In this document: in pieces, positions 1-7,458 of the stretch
Numbering within the stretch: the stretch's first letter is position 1
How the letters are laid out: every line of letters begins with the position of its first letter
Assembly (NCBI GenBank): GCA_002440825.1
Contig: DJVH01000096.1
Coordinates: 197,108-219,475 of the forward strand
Length of the DNA: 22,368 bases
Source: Bacteriovoracaceae bacterium UBA6261
GTDB taxonomy: Bacteria; Bdellovibrionota; Bacteriovoracia; Bacteriovoracales; Bacteriovoracaceae
Direction of reading: 5' to 3'
The notes under the pieces: model-generated
What the model was told of the DNA's origin: nothing
What the model saw: the letters and a program-made list of their open reading frames with translations, nothing else
Databases searched by the model: none
Program-made: the position numbers and the translations under genes

Positions 1-1
1 G

Positions 2-208
2 AGTATGCTGGTTTCTTACATCTCAACTCTGAAAATAAAACTTGTTCCTCTCACTCTTTACAATATGGCCGAACATTCTCTTCAGCATCCGGAGAGAGTT
101 GTCAAAGACTGCGCAGGCTATCTGGAGTGGAAGAAGCTGGGGTTTACGCCTTTTAAAGATGAAGATAAAGAAAATGAAAAAAATTATATTGAACTGTGCA
201 ACCAATAA
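2..208 (+). CDS. 3' end of an unrecognised gene, start outside the window
   Basis: The reading frame is open from the left edge to a TAA at 206-208, so this is probably the C-terminal part of a longer protein. An ATG lies at 5, but no ribosome binding site can be judged. The visible 68 residues are soluble looking. They have a hydrophobic start (LVSYISTLKIKLVPLTLYN), then a charged tail with two cysteines and many Lys, Glu and Asp residues. I do not recognise the family. The stop is followed after 15 bases by the next start, which has a strong AGGAGG site, so the two genes may share a transcript. An overlapping forward frame (42-227) and a reverse frame also exist here, but they look less protein-like. 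Confidence 0.5.
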   Translation, partial: SMLVSYISTLKIKLVPLTLYNMAEHSLQHPERVVKDCAGYLEWKKLGFTPFKDEDKENEKNYIELCNQ

Positions 209-223
209 CATAGGAGGGAAATC

Positions 224-586
224 ATGAAAGGAACGTTATTGTTTTTTGGATTGTCATTAGTGCTAGCAACAGGTGCCATGGCGGCCGACGCCAAGAAAGT
301 GGCGAATGGTAAATTCTTGTTCGAAGACTGGGGATGTAAAGCATGCCACTCAATTGGCACTCAATACAACCAGGATCCGACAAAGGGACCAGACTTGAAA
401 GGTGTTTTCGGAAGAGAATCAGCTGACTGGATTAAGAAATTCACAAAAGATCCACAAGCGATGATTGATTCTGGAGATAAGCGTGCCAATGAATTGTACA
501 AAAAGTACGGCACTGTCATGAAAAAACTAAAAGTGTCTGATGCCGAATGGAACGACATTTTTGAATTCTTGAAAACTCAGAAGTAA
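224..586 (+). CDS. Small periplasmic monoheme cytochrome c
   Basis: A 120-residue class I cytochrome c. Residues 1-20 form a Sec signal peptide ending in AMA. The heme motif CKACH lies at 38-42, and Met99 (in GTVMKKLKVSD) is the likely distal iron ligand. The C-terminal half (ADWIKKFTKDPQAM) resembles the matching part of NorC in this window (ADWIKNMLTDPEAV), but there is no N-terminal membrane anchor. It looks like a soluble relative of NorC. By its place beside the nor genes it may bring electrons to NorCB or NirK, which is inference. The start is fixed by AGGAGG at 212-217. A strong terminator follows, so it ends its transcription unit. Confidence 0.85.
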   Translation: MKGTLLFFGLSLVLATGAMAADAKKVANGKFLFEDWGCKACHSIGTQYNQDPTKGPDLKGVFGRESADWIKKFTKDPQAMIDSGDKRANELYKKYGTVMKKLKVSDAEWNDIFEFLKTQK

Positions 587-595
587 GTCCAGCAG

Positions 596-637
596 TTCCG
601 GTCGCTGTCACAAGAGAGTGACCGGAATTTGTTTAAT
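596..637 (+). terminator. Rho-independent terminator after the cytochrome c gene
   Basis: A perfect 8-bp stem, TTCCGGTC (596-603) with GACCGGAA (620-627), is followed by a T-rich stretch (TTTGTTTAATT). It separates the cytochrome gene from the norE promoter. Confidence 0.8.
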
Positions 638-661
638 TAAGGACGTGAACTAATTTTTAAT

Positions 662-681
662 AATATGACAGATGTCATATT
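662..681 (+). promoter_or_regulatory. Dnr/NnrR-type operator and class II promoter of norE
   Basis: A perfect inverted repeat of 8 bp, AATATGAC and GTCATATT, around the 4-bp centre AGAT. The spacing is that of FNR-family boxes (5-4-5 core ATGAC-N4-GTCAT). The centre is 671.5. A -10-like CATAAT begins at 701, 29.5 bp away, which predicts a start near 713 and an operator at about -41.5. The same geometry recurs at other promoters in this window. Confidence 0.8.
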
Positions 682-727
682 TCATCTCTTGCCAAAGGAG
701 CATAATCGAGACAACTAGAAACTTTGC

Positions 728-1309
728 ATGGAAATTAATATGAAAGAAGAAGCTCGTACAATCACCGATCCTCCTGGGGGAGTGCTCGTCTGGTTTGTTA
801 TTTTTATGGAACTCGTAACCTTTATTGCGGGAATTTATTTTTACTTCAGTTATCGCGCAGACAATCGCGCTCTCTTTGCAGAAATGCAGCAGAAACTCAA
901 TCTCACTTTTGGTATTCTCAACACTATTTTCCTTGTGAGCAGCGGGTACTTCGTCGCCATAGCGCTTGAAAAATTAAAGCACCTCCAGCGAGAAGAAAGC
1001 AGACGTTTTTTAGTGGCCGGAATTTTACTTGGCTGCTGCTTTATTGGTCTCAAAACATTTGAGTATCATGAAAAAATCGTTGAAGGCTTAACCACTCATT
1101 TGAATTTGTTTTTCAATTTTTACTGGTTCCTGACATTTTTCCATTACATGCATGTGATTTTTGCAACCATTATTCTTCTGGTCCTTTATTTTAAAATTAA
1201 AGAACCAAAAGAAGGGGAAGTGGCTTCACTTGAAGTGGGAGCGTCGCTCTGGCACATGTGTGATTTGATCTGGATCCTTTTATTTCCAACACTCTTTTTT
1301 ATAAGGTAG
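728..1309 (+). CDS. norE: NorE-like heme-copper oxidase subunit III family protein
   Basis: A 193-residue membrane protein of the cytochrome c oxidase subunit III family, short as NorE proteins are, with about five membrane segments (roughly residues 20-42, 62-80, 94-112, 128-153 and 172-192). Conserved-looking features are the N-terminal PPGG before the first helix, FEYHEK in the middle and SLWHMCDLIW near the end. NorE accompanies NorCB and is thought to help NO reductase activity or assembly; it is not catalytic. It is the first gene after the 662-681 operator. The start is uncertain: ATG728 has no good ribosome site, while ATG740 has GGAA at 730-733 upstream and would remove four residues. 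It is followed after 6 bases by a NorF-like gene. Confidence 0.8.
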   Translation: MEINMKEEARTITDPPGGVLVWFVIFMELVTFIAGIYFYFSYRADNRALFAEMQQKLNLTFGILNTIFLVSSGYFVAIALEKLKHLQREESRRFLVAGILLGCCFIGLKTFEYHEKIVEGLTTHLNLFFNFYWFLTFFHYMHVIFATIILLVLYFKIKEPKEGEVASLEVGASLWHMCDLIWILLFPTLFFIR

Positions 1310-1315
1310 ATAATC

Positions 1316-1564
1316 ATGACTATACCTCTGAAGTTAACCGTGGCCTGGGGGCTTTTGCTCGCCTCAACTATATTGAGTTATTTTGTCTCAAGCATTGATC
1401 ACAATGGAATTTTTGTCAGTATTCTGGCACTGAAAAAGTTTTTTCTCGTGGGATTCATTTACCTGGAAGGGATTAGATCACACTGGTTTTATAAATTTAT
1501 TCTGATTTTTGCGGGATCGAGTTTGATTTTAGCGAATTTAATCTGGAATATGCCAGGGCATTAA
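1316..1564 (+). CDS. norF: NorF-like small membrane protein
   Basis: An 82-residue protein with three hydrophobic segments (about 6-24, 30-50 and 58-77). The middle part, ALKKFFLVGFIYLEGIRSHWFYK, matches the style of the NorF/COX4-like family, in which a Lys-containing second helix is followed by a short His/Trp loop. It lies 6 bases after norE, in the usual norEF order, and both share one operator. A hairpin terminator follows the stop. The family call rests on topology, size and neighbours more than on a clear motif. Confidence 0.65.
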   Translation: MTIPLKLTVAWGLLLASTILSYFVSSIDHNGIFVSILALKKFFLVGFIYLEGIRSHWFYKFILIFAGSSLILANLIWNMPGH

Positions 1565-1569
1565 GCCTC

Positions 1570-1607
1570 AAAAAAAAAAGGCCCGACCGATTGGCCGGGC
1601 CGTTTAT
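1570..1607. terminator. Bidirectional terminator between norF and a convergent cytochrome gene
   Basis: A GC-rich hairpin, GGCCCG (1580-1585) with CGGGCC (1596-1601) and an inner CC/GG pair. It is preceded by ten A residues (1570-1579) and followed by GTTTATTT. The A run gives a strong T tract on the minus strand, so it ends the minus-strand cytochrome gene best and can also end norEF. Confidence 0.85.
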
Positions 1608-1615
1608 TTCTCTGA

Positions 1616-2008
1616 CTATTTTAAAGATAAAATGTAAGTGATGAGGTCTTTAAGATCTGCATCTGAAATTCTTGAAACCGGATTTGGAGTCATCAAACCG
1701 TAAGTTTTGCCTTCTTTTGATTTAATCCAATTTTTATTCACACCTGGTTTAGACCCTGCACGAACTTTCTTCATAAGATAATCGAGAGGCTTTTCACCTT
1801 TGAGGTAGGCAAGAGTTGCCGCGTCCGGAGCTGCATAACGAGCACCGACGTCTTTGTAGGCCGGGCCGATTTTAGTAGTGTCGATTGAGTGACAAGTCAT
1901 ACAGCCTGACTTCATCATCAGCTTGTTGGCCGAGTCGTGGTTCAGGGCCGCTGCATTTGCCTGAAAAGAGAAAATAGAAAGGGTTGCTAATAAACAAATT
2001 GTACGCAT
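1616..2008 (-). CDS. Periplasmic cytochrome c551-like protein
   Basis: A 130-residue monoheme class I cytochrome c. A Sec signal peptide (about 1-19) ends near QANA. The heme motif CMTCH is at 36-40, followed by the usual IGPAYKDVG segment. Met106 in YGLMTPNP is the likely sixth ligand, and a C-terminal helix (LKDLITYILSLK) closes the fold. Proteins of this type carry electrons to periplasmic reductases, so NirK or NorC are plausible partners. GGAGGA just upstream on the minus strand fixes the start. It is divergent from norC over a 198-bp gap. It is distinct in sequence from the other small cytochrome at 224-586. Confidence 0.85.
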   Translation of the reverse strand: MRTICLLATLSIFSFQANAAALNHDSANKLMMKSGCMTCHSIDTTKIGPAYKDVGARYAAPDAATLAYLKGEKPLDYLMKKVRAGSKPGVNKNWIKSKEGKTYGLMTPNPVSRISDADLKDLITYILSLK

Positions 2009-2104
2009 GAATCCTCCAGAGTCCTAATTTTTTGTAACAGTGACGTACGACATAGCAGAATCATACACTCGCTTTACAGGCCTTGAAAGAGTGATTTTGC
2101 AAAT

Positions 2105-2118
2105 ATGATTAAAGTCAT
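2105..2118 (+). promoter_or_regulatory. Dnr/NnrR-type operator upstream of norC
   Basis: ATGAT-TAAA-GTCAT, one half-site variant of the shared box, centred at 2111.5. A -10-like TATTTT begins at 2142 (30.5 bp; GTATTT would be at 29.5), predicting a start near 2153 and a leader of about 54 bases. It is weaker than the perfect boxes at norE and nnrS1. The rest of the 2009-2206 gap shows no other clear signal. Confidence 0.6.
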
Positions 2119-2206
2119 AAAACAACAAAAGATGAAGCAGGTATTTTTTTACTGAAGTGACTTAACTTATTTTTGTTATCAACACTTTCAAAATGGAGAA
2201 GATTCA

Positions 2207-2626
2207 ATGCTTTCAAAAAATGGTGCAAAGTATTTCTTCCTGATTGGAACCGGGTTTTTCTTTGCGATATTCTTAGGTCTTACTTACGATTCGCTGAAAC
2301 AGGTTCCTAAGCAGACACACGAAGAAAACCTTACCCCCCAAGTAGTCCGCGGTAAAAACTTGTTCGACAAGAGCAACTGTATGGGCTGTCACACGATTCT
2401 TGGCGAAGGTGCCTATTATGCGCCTGAACTGACAAAGGTGTACGAGACCAAAGGTGCTGACTGGATTAAGAACATGCTGACAGATCCTGAAGCGGTTTAT
2501 CCAGGGGCGCGCAAGATGAGAAAATACAAATTCACTGAAGGCGAAAAAGACGATCTTGTCGCATTCCTGAAGTGGATCAGTGAAATCGAAACTAACGGTT
2601 ATCCTGCAAAGCCAGTTAATCAATAA
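2207..2626 (+). CDS. norC: Nitric oxide reductase subunit C (cytochrome c)
   Basis: The 139-residue cytochrome c subunit of cNOR, which passes electrons to NorB. It has an uncleaved N-terminal membrane anchor (about 9-27), then a periplasmic domain with CMGCH at 58-62, the GEGAYYAPELTKVY segment typical of NorC, and Met104 in ARKMRKYKFT as the likely ligand. The start has GGAGAAG upstream. norB begins 12 bases after the stop. It is driven from the operator at 2105-2118. Confidence 0.95.
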   Translation: MLSKNGAKYFFLIGTGFFFAIFLGLTYDSLKQVPKQTHEENLTPQVVRGKNLFDKSNCMGCHTILGEGAYYAPELTKVYETKGADWIKNMLTDPEAVYPGARKMRKYKFTEGEKDDLVAFLKWISEIETNGYPAKPVNQ

Positions 2627-2638
2627 GAGGATAAAAAG

Positions 2639-3979
2639 ATGAAATATAAATCACAGAAAATAGCGTACTACTTTTTTGCTTTTTCAATGCTGCTTCTGTT
2701 TTTGCAAATCTGCTATGGCTTTGTCATGGGCTTTGCAAGAATCGGGTATGACGTTCTTCATGAATGGATTCCTTTCAACGAAGCAAGAACAACTCACACG
2801 AACCTTCTGGTTGTGTGGCTTCTTTCAGGCTTCATGGGAGCTGCTTACTACATCATCCCTGAAGAAGGGGACAGAGAACTTGAATGGCCTTGGCTGGGAA
2901 TGGTCCAGTTCTGGTCACTTGCTGTCGTTGCCGTAACTGCAGTTATCGGTTTCCACTTCTCATGGTGGGAAGGAAGAAAATTCCTCGAAATCCCTCGCGA
3001 GCTTGACTACCTTGTCGTTGTCAACGTTCTGGCCTTCATCGCGAACATCGGGATGACTCTCTACAAATCAAAAAGAAAAACAACAACAGCTGGAATTATC
3101 TTTTTTGGTTTGTTCGCCGCTGCTCTTTTCTACCTTCCAGGGATGATTGACAGTGACAACCAGACAATCGATTCATTCTTCAGATGGTGGGTAGTTCACC
3201 TTTGGGTTGAAGGTGTCTGGGAACTTATCATGGGTGGTATCCTTTCATTCCTACTTATCAAACTTACTGGTATCGACCGCGAAGTTATTGAGAAATGGCT
3301 TTACGTTATCGTTGGTCTAACTTTCCTTTCTGGTATTCTGGGTATTGGTCACCATTACTACTTCATCGGAACTCCAAACTACTGGTTGTGGATCGGTGGA
3401 TTCTTTTCAGCTCTTGAACCTCTTGCGTTCCTTGGTATGGCGATCTTCGCGATCACTATGTCGAAAAAAGGCGGTAGAAATCACCCGAACATGCTGGCGC
3501 TTAAATGGTCTCTTGCTTGTTCAATCCTGAGCTTCGTCGGTGCTGGATTCCTTGGATTTGCTCACACACTTCCAAACATCAACGTCTGGACACACGGTAC
3601 TCTTGTTACTGGTATGCACGGTCACCTTGCATTCTGGGGAGCTTATGCTTCTCTTGTTCTTGCCATCATCACTTATGCTCTTCCACAAATCACAGGAAGA
3701 AAGTTGTTTGATACAGGGATTGCGGAATACGCTTTCTGGGCTTCAAACATCGGTATGGTTGCAATGACAACTGCTTTTGGTGTTGCTGGTGTAGCTCAAG
3801 TTGTTCTCGAAAGAAGAATGGGAATGGATTTCCTCGCAGTACAAACTGAAATCCAACCACACTTTATCGGGCTTCTTCTTGCAGCGACATTGTTTACGTC
3901 AGGAATTCTTGCGTACATTTATGTCTTCGTTAAGTCTGGTCTGCCAAGACAAGACCTGGGCGAAATTTACGATAAATAG
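2639..3979 (+). CDS. norB: Nitric oxide reductase subunit B, cNOR type
   Basis: The 446-residue catalytic subunit that reduces two NO to N2O at a heme b3/non-heme iron centre, with about twelve membrane helices. Expected ligands are present: His53 and His329 for heme b, His327 for heme b3, and His187, His238 and His239 with Glu191 for the non-heme iron. Glu260 is also kept. The length and the lack of an N-terminal extension show the cytochrome-c-dependent form, not the quinol-dependent qNOR, in agreement with norC upstream. AGGAT precedes the start. No terminator follows and norQ starts 33 bases later, so norCBQD reads as one operon. Confidence 0.97.
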   Translation: MKYKSQKIAYYFFAFSMLLLFLQICYGFVMGFARIGYDVLHEWIPFNEARTTHTNLLVVWLLSGFMGAAYYIIPEEGDRELEWPWLGMVQFWSLAVVAVTAVIGFHFSWWEGRKFLEIPRELDYLVVVNVLAFIANIGMTLYKSKRKTTTAGIIFFGLFAAALFYLPGMIDSDNQTIDSFFRWWVVHLWVEGVWELIMGGILSFLLIKLTGIDREVIEKWLYVIVGLTFLSGILGIGHHYYFIGTPNYWLWIGGFFSALEPLAFLGMAIFAITMSKKGGRNHPNMLALKWSLACSILSFVGAGFLGFAHTLPNINVWTHGTLVTGMHGHLAFWGAYASLVLAIITYALPQITGRKLFDTGIAEYAFWASNIGMVAMTTAFGVAGVAQVVLERRMGMDFLAVQTEIQPHFIGLLLAATLFTSGILAYIYVFVKSGLPRQDLGEIYDK

Positions 3980-4012
3980 TAAGAAACTTTTTTAAAATTT
4001 GGGTAAGCGGTT

Positions 4013-4801
4013 ATGAAAAACAACGAAAGTAAAAAACCTTTTTATAAAGCGATTGATAATGAGATTGAAATTTTCAAGAATTGTCATCAGACCCGCTTAC
4101 CCTTATTGCTCAAGGGCCCTACAGGATGCGGTAAATCGCGTTTTGTCGATGCCATGGCCTTTGAGCTCGATCTTCCTCTCATCACAGTTGCCTGCAACGA
4201 AGATACTTCTGCCACTGATCTGGTTGGAAGATTTTTAATCAAAGGTAATGAAACTGTCTGGCAGGATGGTCCTTTGACCAGGGCCGTTCGTTCCGGCGGC
4301 ATCCTTTATCTCGATGAAGTCATCGAAGCGAGAGAGGATGTTATCGTTCTTATTCACTCGCTTTCTGATTACCGTCGACTTCTTTACATCGACGCCCTGG
4401 CCGAAACAGTCTCTGCTCCGGCAAGCTTTCAACTCGTTCTCTCTTACAATCCAGGATATCAAAAATCGTTCAAGGAACTAAAAGCTTCAACGAGACAGCG
4501 TTTTGTCGCTCTGAATTTCAATTACCCGAAGCCAGAGACGGAAGCGCACATTATCCAGAATGAAACGGGAGTCGATGAAAAACACGCCAAGGCACTCGTT
4601 GGACTTGCCAATAAAATCCGTTCTCTCAGCGAACTAGGCCTTGCTGAAAGCGCCAGCACACGTCTATTGGTCAATGCTGCTCACCTGATCCGAACAGGAG
4701 TCAATCCACGTCTGGCAGGGGAAGTTGCAGTGGCCAATGCTTTAACAGATGATGCCGATGCAACAAGGGCACTAAAAGATCTTGTCGCGCTTTATTTTTA
4801 A
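4013..4801 (+). CDS. norQ: NorQ, MoxR-type AAA+ ATPase for NO reductase activation
   Basis: A 262-residue AAA+ ATPase of the CbbQ/NirQ/NorQ family. Walker A is GPTGCGKS at 35-42 and Walker B is ILYLDE ending at 101-102. A sensor-like SYNPGYQ follows near 149-155 and an arginine-rich STRQRFVALNF after it. NorQ works with the VWA protein NorD to insert the non-heme iron of NorB. norD begins 2 bases after this stop, which suggests translational coupling. The ribosome site is weak (GGGTAAGCGG). Confidence 0.92.
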   Translation: MKNNESKKPFYKAIDNEIEIFKNCHQTRLPLLLKGPTGCGKSRFVDAMAFELDLPLITVACNEDTSATDLVGRFLIKGNETVWQDGPLTRAVRSGGILYLDEVIEAREDVIVLIHSLSDYRRLLYIDALAETVSAPASFQLVLSYNPGYQKSFKELKASTRQRFVALNFNYPKPETEAHIIQNETGVDEKHAKALVGLANKIRSLSELGLAESASTRLLVNAAHLIRTGVNPRLAGEVAVANALTDDADATRALKDLVALYF

Positions 4802-4803
4802 TT

Positions 4804-6615
4804 ATGGAATTTGATCAAAACTTATTTCTCTATTTTTACAATTTTAACAAGAGACGCAAAGATGCTCAGCTCTTGAAAATAAAAAACGAGAAAGAAGCCG
4901 TTGATCTCTCAAGCGTTCTGGATTCTCTCTGCGTTTTTTCCTCTGCGGTTTTTAAGCAGGTGATGGAAATTAGACCATCGGACGATTATCCCTATTTAAG
5001 CGGACGCAAATTATTTCTTCCAAAATACATTTCAACAGAACAGGGTAGTGATCTCAATTACCTGTTCTATAAAATACTTATTCTTCACATTTATGCCATC
5101 AGGCAAAATCTCGATGAAGCTATTTACAGCAAAGATATTGAAGCTGATCAGTTGATCATCGATGAACTCAAACCGGCCAGTATCAAATTCCTGCGGGAGC
5201 AGTTTCCTTCATATGACGATATGATGAGAGCCTTGACTGAGTCCTGGACCGAAGAAGATTTTCAAAAAAAGACAGAGCAGGAAAAAAAGACCAAGATTCC
5301 TACAGGACTCGACAGAAAAATTCTCTGGGGACGACTTCCTCAAAAAACATCTATTATCGCTGCGGACGACACAACTCCAGTCATGCGTGAAGCCCTACCT
5401 GATGGCGGCACAGAAAAAGAGAATAAAAATAGCAAACGAATTAATAAAATAAATTTCGAAGAGGATAAGGAAAACATCGGACAGGATGTTTTTCACCATT
5501 TTGAAAAAGTTGAAACGCTCGAAGAGTATAAAGGGATTCAGCGAGATGCTGACGGTGCGGATGAACTCAATTCTCACGCCTCGGCGCTGGATGAACTGAA
5601 CCTTGAAGAAGTCACCAGAAGCTCCAAAGGAACCCAATCTATTTATAAAACAGACCTCGATATGGGGTTTGAAGTAAGCGATCTGGCACCAGGCGCGCCT
5701 GTTGAGATCGTTTCTGTTTATAGGTATGACGAGTGGGATGAGAAAAAGCATCAATACAAAAAAGACTGGTGCCAGGTCATGCACGAGATGACTGAAATTC
5801 TTCCCAAGAAAGAATCACGAAACAAATCTCATCTCGACTGTCTGAAAGAACGGCATTATGAAATCGAGCGCATAAAAAAGAAACTGGTTCAGCTTTCTTC
5901 AGAAGTTTATATCAAAAAGAAATTATACACCGGACGGCAAATCGACATTGATCACTATATCCGCAATCAATCCCTGATCAGAGCGAAGATCAGTGGAGAC
6001 GGTCGCTATTACCAGGAAGTCGAGAAAAAGCATCGTGACATGTGCGTTCTTCTTTTGGTGGACAGTAGTCTTTCATCAGATTCATGGGTTCAGAACAAGC
6101 GTATTTTAGATATCAGCCTTGAAGCCTTGCTCGTGTTCGGAGAGGCCGCCGGAATGCTGGGCGATCCGGTTATGGTTGCAGGCTTTAATTCCAATACCAG
6201 AAACGCGTGCCGCTTTCTTGAGTGGAAAACCTTTGAGCAGGATTGGAGTGTATTTAAACGTAAGGTCGACGATATTGTCCCGGAAGGGTATACGCGCATA
6301 GGACCGGCGATCAGGCATGCGACGCATCTGCTCGAGCAAAGAAAAGAAAAGCACAAAGTCCTGCTGATTTTTACTGACGGCAGACCCACAGATTATGACC
6401 GATATGAGGGGTCCTACGGCCTTTCTGACGTTCGCAAGGCCATCCATGAGAGTGAACTAGCCGGCGTAACAACATTTGCTTTGGCGGTCGATCCAACGGC
6501 CAAACAGTTCCTTCCAAAGTTGTTTGGTCATGGAAATTTCCAGATTCTGATGAATATTCAAAAGCTCCCTGAAATACTCTCACAATTGTACGTAAAGCTT
6601 GCAAAAGGAAAATAA
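4804..6615 (+). CDS. norD: NorD, VWA-domain partner of NorQ
   Basis: A 603-residue cytoplasmic protein. The first 400 residues are a charged, poorly conserved region with an acidic, Lys/Glu-rich stretch around 190-270. A C-terminal von Willebrand A domain runs from about 412 to 600. The MIDAS motif DSSLS (Asp420, Ser422, Ser424) and a later TDGRPTDYD (Asp525) are intact, so metal binding looks functional. It pairs with NorQ as an AAA+/VWA chaperone for NO reductase. There is no ribosome site of its own and the start lies 2 bases after norQ. No hairpin follows the stop before the regulator gene 92 bases on. Confidence 0.9.
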   Translation: MEFDQNLFLYFYNFNKRRKDAQLLKIKNEKEAVDLSSVLDSLCVFSSAVFKQVMEIRPSDDYPYLSGRKLFLPKYISTEQGSDLNYLFYKILILHIYAIRQNLDEAIYSKDIEADQLIIDELKPASIKFLREQFPSYDDMMRALTESWTEEDFQKKTEQEKKTKIPTGLDRKILWGRLPQKTSIIAADDTTPVMREALPDGGTEKENKNSKRINKINFEEDKENIGQDVFHHFEKVETLEEYKGIQRDADGADELNSHASALDELNLEEVTRSSKGTQSIYKTDLDMGFEVSDLAPGAPVEIVSVYRYDEWDEKKHQYKKDWCQVMHEMTEILPKKESRNKSHLDCLKERHYEIERIKKKLVQLSSEVYIKKKLYTGRQIDIDHYIRNQSLIRAKISGDGRYYQEVEKKHRDMCVLLLVDSSLSSDSWVQNKRILDISLEALLVFGEAAGMLGDPVMVAGFNSNTRNACRFLEWKTFEQDWSVFKRKVDDIVPEGYTRIGPAIRHATHLLEQRKEKHKVLLIFTDGRPTDYDRYEGSYGLSDVRKAIHESELAGVTTFALAVDPTAKQFLPKLFGHGNFQILMNIQKLPEILSQLYVKLAKGK

Positions 6616-6707
6616 AATTTAAGTAAGAATAAAGTAACGAAAAAACTGTATTTATAAAAAGTGAAGCTGGGTATAAGATTATGGTAGATTTTATCAGAGG
6701 ATTTCCT

Positions 6708-7397
6708 ATGCCAGCTAAACGAGAATCTTTATCACTTGAAAAAGTTTTAGAAAATAAAATATCCGACGAATGGTTCATCATTCTTAAAAATTTCATCACA
6801 GTTAATAAATACAAAAAAGGCGAAGTCATCATCACGCAGGGAGAACCCGTCAAAGGATTTTTCTTCATCAATTATGGAAAAGTCAAAGTGGTTTCCAGTA
6901 TTGATGATGGAAAAGACCGCATTTTAAGACTGTCCGCCTCAGGAGATCTGGTGGGCCACAGGGCCATTCATGCGGAAACTTTTCCCATATCCGCTATTGC
7001 TCTTACGGATGCGGAGCTGACTTTTATTCCCGTGGAAATTTTTGTCAAGATGATCAGAAACAACCCGGATTTTGCTCTTTTTCTGATTGATTTTATTGCA
7101 ACCGAACTTCGTGTGTCTGAATACCTGATGAAGAATATGATTCACCAGGAAATCATCAATCGTATTGCCATTATCATTTGTTTTCTTATTGATTCTTTCG
7201 GATACGATCTAAACAATAAAGGACAGCTTAACTTTACTTTACCTCGTTCAGATATCGCCAATATGGCCGGCACCACATATGAAAGTGTTATTCGCAGTCT
7301 GGCTAAACTAGAAGAGATGAAACTCATCAAACTTGAGCGAAAAAATATCGTGATTCTCAAAGAATCCGCTCTAAGAAACTTAACAGGCAGAATTTAA
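6708..7397 (+). CDS. CRP/FNR-family regulator, Dnr/NnrR type
   Basis: A 229-residue transcription factor: cNMP-binding-like domain (about 30-120), long dimer helix (about 120-150) and winged helix (about 174-215). It has no N-terminal cysteine cluster and only one cysteine (158), so it is not an oxygen-sensing FNR. Its place between nor and nnrS suggests an NO-responsive Dnr/NnrR. The recognition helix reads TTYESVIR (189-196): Glu192 and Arg196 match FNR Glu209 and Arg213, but Ile195 replaces FNR Ser212. I chose ATG6708 because AGAGGA (6696-6701) lies 6 bases upstream; an ATG at 6681 would add nine residues without a good site. It is the natural candidate for binding the ATGAC-N4-GTCAT boxes; none lies before its own gene. 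Confidence 0.88.
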   Translation: MPAKRESLSLEKVLENKISDEWFIILKNFITVNKYKKGEVIITQGEPVKGFFFINYGKVKVVSSIDDGKDRILRLSASGDLVGHRAIHAETFPISAIALTDAELTFIPVEIFVKMIRNNPDFALFLIDFIATELRVSEYLMKNMIHQEIINRIAIIICFLIDSFGYDLNNKGQLNFTLPRSDIANMAGTTYESVIRSLAKLEEMKLIKLERKNIVILKESALRNLTGRI

Positions 7398-7406
7398 GTC
7401 TTTTTA

Positions 7407-7428
7407 AAATATGACGTATGTCATATTT
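7407..7428 (+). promoter_or_regulatory. Dnr/NnrR-type operator and promoter of nnrS1
   Basis: A perfect repeat with 9-bp arms around GTAT, core ATGAC-GTAT-GTCAT, centre 7417.5. A -10-like TAAGTT begins at 7447, exactly 29.5 bp away. The predicted start of transcription, 7459, is the A of the nnrS ATG. Confidence 0.8.
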
Positions 7429-7458
7429 GAATTTTGCTTTCAGTTGTAAGTTGATCTT

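Noticed and set aside
42..227. Overlapping forward frame running into the start of the cytochrome gene
   Set aside because: Its residues are not protein-like compared with the 2-208 frame, and it overlaps the AGGAGG site and start of a clear gene.
2040..2053. GTGAC-GTAC-GACAT as a second Dnr-type box for the minus-strand cytochrome gene
   Set aside because: It matches only 8 of 10 core positions, and the -41.5 rule would put the start inside the coding sequence, downstream of the GGAGGA ribosome site.
4000..6600. Reverse-strand open frames inside norQ and norD
   Set aside because: They are shadows of well-supported coding frames; no ribosome sites or recognisable domains.
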